From Streptomyces sp. HUAS 15-9 (GTDB lineage Bacteria; Actinomycetota; Actinomycetes; Streptomycetales; Streptomycetaceae), in assembly GCF_025642155.1 (NCBI RefSeq), contig NZ_CP106798.1:4774001-4838000 (forward strand): a stretch of 64,000 nt of DNA, given 5' to 3'. The position numbers and the translations under genes are program-made. The notes beneath the pieces were generated by a model. That model was given only the letters and a program-made list of their open reading frames with translations. It did not search any database and had not been told where the DNA came from. Positions within the stretch are counted from its first letter, which is position 1. Each line of letters begins with the position of its first letter. Positions 61,955 to 64,000 of the stretch are shown here, in pieces.

Positions 61955-63148
61955 ATGCCACGTGGACGTCACCGCCATTCCCCGCCTTTGCACCGGCTGT
62001 TGCCACCGTCGGCGATCGCAGGCGTCTCTCTCGTCTGCGCGTTTGGTCCCTGGTTGTTCTCCGATACGGGCGTGCTGCGCGTCGTCGCCGCCATCGCCGC
62101 GGCGACGGCGGTCGTCGGTGCGGCCGTGATGCGCCGCTGGGACGCCCTCGCGGGCAAGCAGGTGGCCGACCTCACGCGCGCGCGGGCGAGCGACGAGTGG
62201 CGCTTCGAGGAACGGGTCGCCGAGCTGGAGACCGACCTGGAGGAGTCGCGCGAGCTGCGCACCAAGCTGGAGCAGCGGCTGCGCGCGAAGCGGACCGAGC
62301 TGGCCGGGCTGCGCAACGAGCATGCCGCGCTGCTGCGGCGGTACGCCACGGCGGAGACCGAGCGGGCCAGCGCCCTGGAGGGGCGCCGGCTGCTGGAGAT
62401 CGAGTCGGCCGCGCCCTCGCGCGCGCTGCTGCCCGCGCCTTCGCCGGCGCCGGAGGCCGAGCGGGAGACGGAGGCCGCTGAGCCCGCCGAGGGTGCCGGG
62501 ACGGCCGAGGACGAGAAGCCGGCGGCTCCCGGGGTGTTCTCGCCCGAGGGTTCCCGGCTGTTCCTGCGGGCCCAGGCGGCGCTGTCCCGGTTCGACGAGG
62601 GCGAGGAGGCGGCCGGGGCCGGATCCGCGGCCAAAGGGGACGGCGTCGCGGACGAGGTGAAGGAGCCCGCCGCGCAAGCGTCGGCCGGCGACGGCACCGG
62701 GGCGGAATCCGTGTCCGTCCGGGAGGCCGCCCAGGAGGACGAGGCACAGGGGCAGCCCGAGGCGGCCGACGGGCACGAGCACGCGGCCGCCACCACCACG
62801 ACGCTGTCGGCCGAGACCGGCAAGAACGTGCAGCAGCCCGCGGGGCACTTCACGGTGCCGACCGCGGTGGCCGTGCTGCCGGCCGCGCCCATGCCGCGTC
62901 CGCTGGTCACGGGCGGGTTCGACTTCTTCGGCACGCAGAAGGAGTCCACCGAGCTGGCCGCCGTGCAGAACGAGGACCTCGCCGACGTGGTGGGCCAGGA
63001 GGCGCTCGCCCTGCACAAGGCCGAGTCCGAGGCCGCGTTCAAGCCGGCCGACGAGGGGTCGCGCGCCGTCGGCCAGGTCATCGACCTGACGGCCCACGAC
63101 GAGACGGAACAGATCGACATGCAGAACCTGCGCACCGCGGCTTCCTGA
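61955..63148 (+). CDS. Membrane-anchored coiled-coil protein, acidic
   Basis: 397-residue protein. A basic N-terminus (MPRGRHRHSPPLHRLLPPSA) and two helices (IAGVSLVCAFGPWLFS and VVAAIAAATAVVGAAVMRRW) are followed by a coiled coil (about 75-150: FEERVAELETDLEESRELRT, KLEQRLRAKRTELAGLRNEH) and a long Ala/Glu-rich disordered region, ending in EQIDMQNLRTAAS. Streptomyces-type 'secreted protein' of unknown role, perhaps an envelope scaffold. ATG 61955. Confidence 0.7.
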   Translation: MPRGRHRHSPPLHRLLPPSAIAGVSLVCAFGPWLFSDTGVLRVVAAIAAATAVVGAAVMRRWDALAGKQVADLTRARASDEWRFEERVAELETDLEESRELRTKLEQRLRAKRTELAGLRNEHAALLRRYATAETERASALEGRRLLEIESAAPSRALLPAPSPAPEAERETEAAEPAEGAGTAEDEKPAAPGVFSPEGSRLFLRAQAALSRFDEGEEAAGAGSAAKGDGVADEVKEPAAQASAGDGTGAESVSVREAAQEDEAQGQPEAADGHEHAAATTTTLSAETGKNVQQPAGHFTVPTAVAVLPAAPMPRPLVTGGFDFFGTQKESTELAAVQNEDLADVVGQEALALHKAESEAAFKPADEGSRAVGQVIDLTAHDETEQIDMQNLRTAAS

Positions 63149-63160
63149 CCCAACCGCACA

Positions 63161-63189
63161 CGGCCGACACCGGGGACCGGCGTCGGCCG
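63161..63189 (+). terminator. Hairpin terminator
   Basis: Stem CGGCCGACACCGG / CCGGCGTCGGCCG (one A-C mismatch, three-base loop) 13 bases past the coiled-coil gene stop. Confidence 0.7.
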
Positions 63190-63350
63190 TCGGCTTTGCC
63201 GGGCTCGGGCTTCGGGCGGGCTCGGGTCGCTCGCAGTGCTGAGACGGGCGAGGCGGCCGACATCGGCAGAGCGTTGGGGTGTCGGGCGACCGGTTCGATG
63301 CTTGGGCCTCTGTCGGGTTGGGTCATTCGCCGGGGCGGTCGGCCGTCGGC

Positions 63351-64000
63351 TCAGGTCATCCATCTGTCCGGGCGGGCGTCCCTGCGGCCCGTCCGGGATC
63401 TTTCAGCCTGGTTCTGGAGCAGTTCTGCGGCCTGCCGGGTGTCTCTCAGGCGGGCTGTCACCGTCTTGTCGGCTCCCGTGTCCACGTGGACGTCGGCAAG
63501 CCGCCAGAGGCGCTCCCAGGGGCCCTGGGTGAGCCGTACGCTCTGGACCTTGGCGTGCGGAACGAGGGACAGGCGCCGACGGAGCAGGCCGTGCCGCGCG
63601 GCGAAGACGGTGTCCGTGACCGTGATGCCGTAACCCCGCCACCACAGCGGCACACACCGTCCGGCCCTTCGCGGCGGCCGGGCGAGAGACCGGAGCGGTG
63701 GCACCGTCACTCCGGGCAGCACGCGCGCGACGACCGACTCGGCCACCGCGCGCGGGGCGACCGGCACCAGGACGGAGTTCGAGGACCCGGCCACGTCGAG
63801 TTCCACCCGCACCCAGCCGCGCCGCCGCCACAGCAGCGGCTCCACGATCCGTACGGTCTGCACCCGCCCCGGCGGCACCGTCTCGTGCGTGCGGTCGAGC
63901 AGCCCGTGGTCGATGCGCAGCCCGTCCGGGGACTCGCCCACCGTCCAGTCGTACTCGGCGACGAACCGACCCACGCTGCTCGCGCCCGCCGCGCCGAGCA
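63351..64000 (-). CDS. bPH2/DUF304 (PH-domain) membrane protein, N-terminus outside window
   Basis: The C-terminal 216 residues of a YdbT-like protein; the frame runs off the right edge. Two bPH2-type modules are visible: DHGLLDRTHETVPPGRVQTV, RIVEPLLWRRRGWVRVELDV and then GYGITVTDTVFAARHGLLRR, RLSLVPHAKVQSVRLTQGPW, ADVHVDTGADKTVTARLRDT. Such proteins normally have two N-terminal helices and two or three PH modules; their ligand is unknown. Confidence 0.8.
   Translation of the reverse strand, partial: LGAAGASSVGRFVAEYDWTVGESPDGLRIDHGLLDRTHETVPPGRVQTVRIVEPLLWRRRGWVRVELDVAGSSNSVLVPVAPRAVAESVVARVLPGVTVPPLRSLARPPRRAGRCVPLWWRGYGITVTDTVFAARHGLLRRRLSLVPHAKVQSVRLTQGPWERLWRLADVHVDTGADKTVTARLRDTRQAAELLQNQAERSRTGRRDARPDRWMT

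Noticed and set aside
1..64000. CRISPR arrays, rRNA genes and complete tRNA genes
   Set aside because: No regularly spaced short repeats, rRNA-like sequence or full tRNA cloverleaf was found; only the tRNA-Thr half at 7648-7692.

Overview
The window is high-GC actinobacterial DNA and is almost certainly from a Streptomyces chromosome. Supporting evidence: GC-biased third codon positions, frequent GTG starts, a WhiJ/DUF397/ATP-binding regulator trio, an AfsR-type (SARP-STAND) regulator, a tipA gene with its promoter palindrome, DUF3180, bPH2 and S13 D,D-carboxypeptidase genes, and the gene order ppa - dacB-like - F420-associated metalloprotease - tilS - hpt - ftsH - folE / folK-folB-folP. From memory this order matches the conserved Streptomyces core; it was not checked by a search.

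Region 1 (1 to about 13,000) is accessory. At the left edge a SNF2-type helicase (1528 down to 1, cut by the window) runs leftward. Next come an OGG-fold glycosylase-like gene (2399-3076) and a 5'-truncated YgjP-type metallopeptidase (3118-3303). A three-gene ABC-3C conflict operon follows: predicted nuclease effector, small middle component and DUF2326 ATPase (3405-6371). Convergent to it is a HEPN gene overlapping a tiny acidic ORF (7069-6394). A 45-bp 3' half of tRNA-Thr(CGT) at 7648-7692, still followed by a hairpin terminator, marks the right attachment junction of an integrated element that extends leftward. To the right lie a zinc-ribbon/DUF6615 gene, a 5'-truncated Cys-rich gene, a large STAND NTPase (10036-12708) and a decayed tyrosine integrase (12676-12993), so a second, degraded element seems to abut the first.

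Region 2 (13,300-33,800) carries regulators and exported proteins: a short LuxR protein, a DUF2975/XRE pair under a 43-bp palindrome, two lipoproteins, a Tat-exported flavin amine oxidase, a glycosyltransferase, an AfsR-like regulator, a family-A polymerase, a Clp-N protein, ArsR/S41 and VOC/ArsR/SRPBCC modules, two more lipoproteins, and the WhiJ-type cluster. Several promoters here are overlaid by palindromes, and some seem to drive leaderless mRNAs.

Region 3 (33,900-46,500) is metabolic and membrane related: aldehyde dehydrogenase, VOC and DinB proteins, PadR plus an ABC-2 permease whose ATPase gene is missing and replaced by a scrambled TnpB remnant, glutamate decarboxylase with a ClC transporter, tipA followed by a perfect 238-bp duplication of its 3' end, a YbjQ protein, a DedA protein with a YGNQ-rich tail, a ThrE-type exporter and inorganic pyrophosphatase.

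Region 4 (46,500-64,000) is core: D,D-carboxypeptidase, a 160-bp-period tandem repeat field (48556-49030), the F420-associated metalloprotease, tilS, hpt, ftsH, folE, the folP-SnoaL-like and folB-folK gene sets, a lysyltransferase-domain membrane protein, an exported esterase, a coiled-coil protein, and the end of a bPH2 protein cut by the window.
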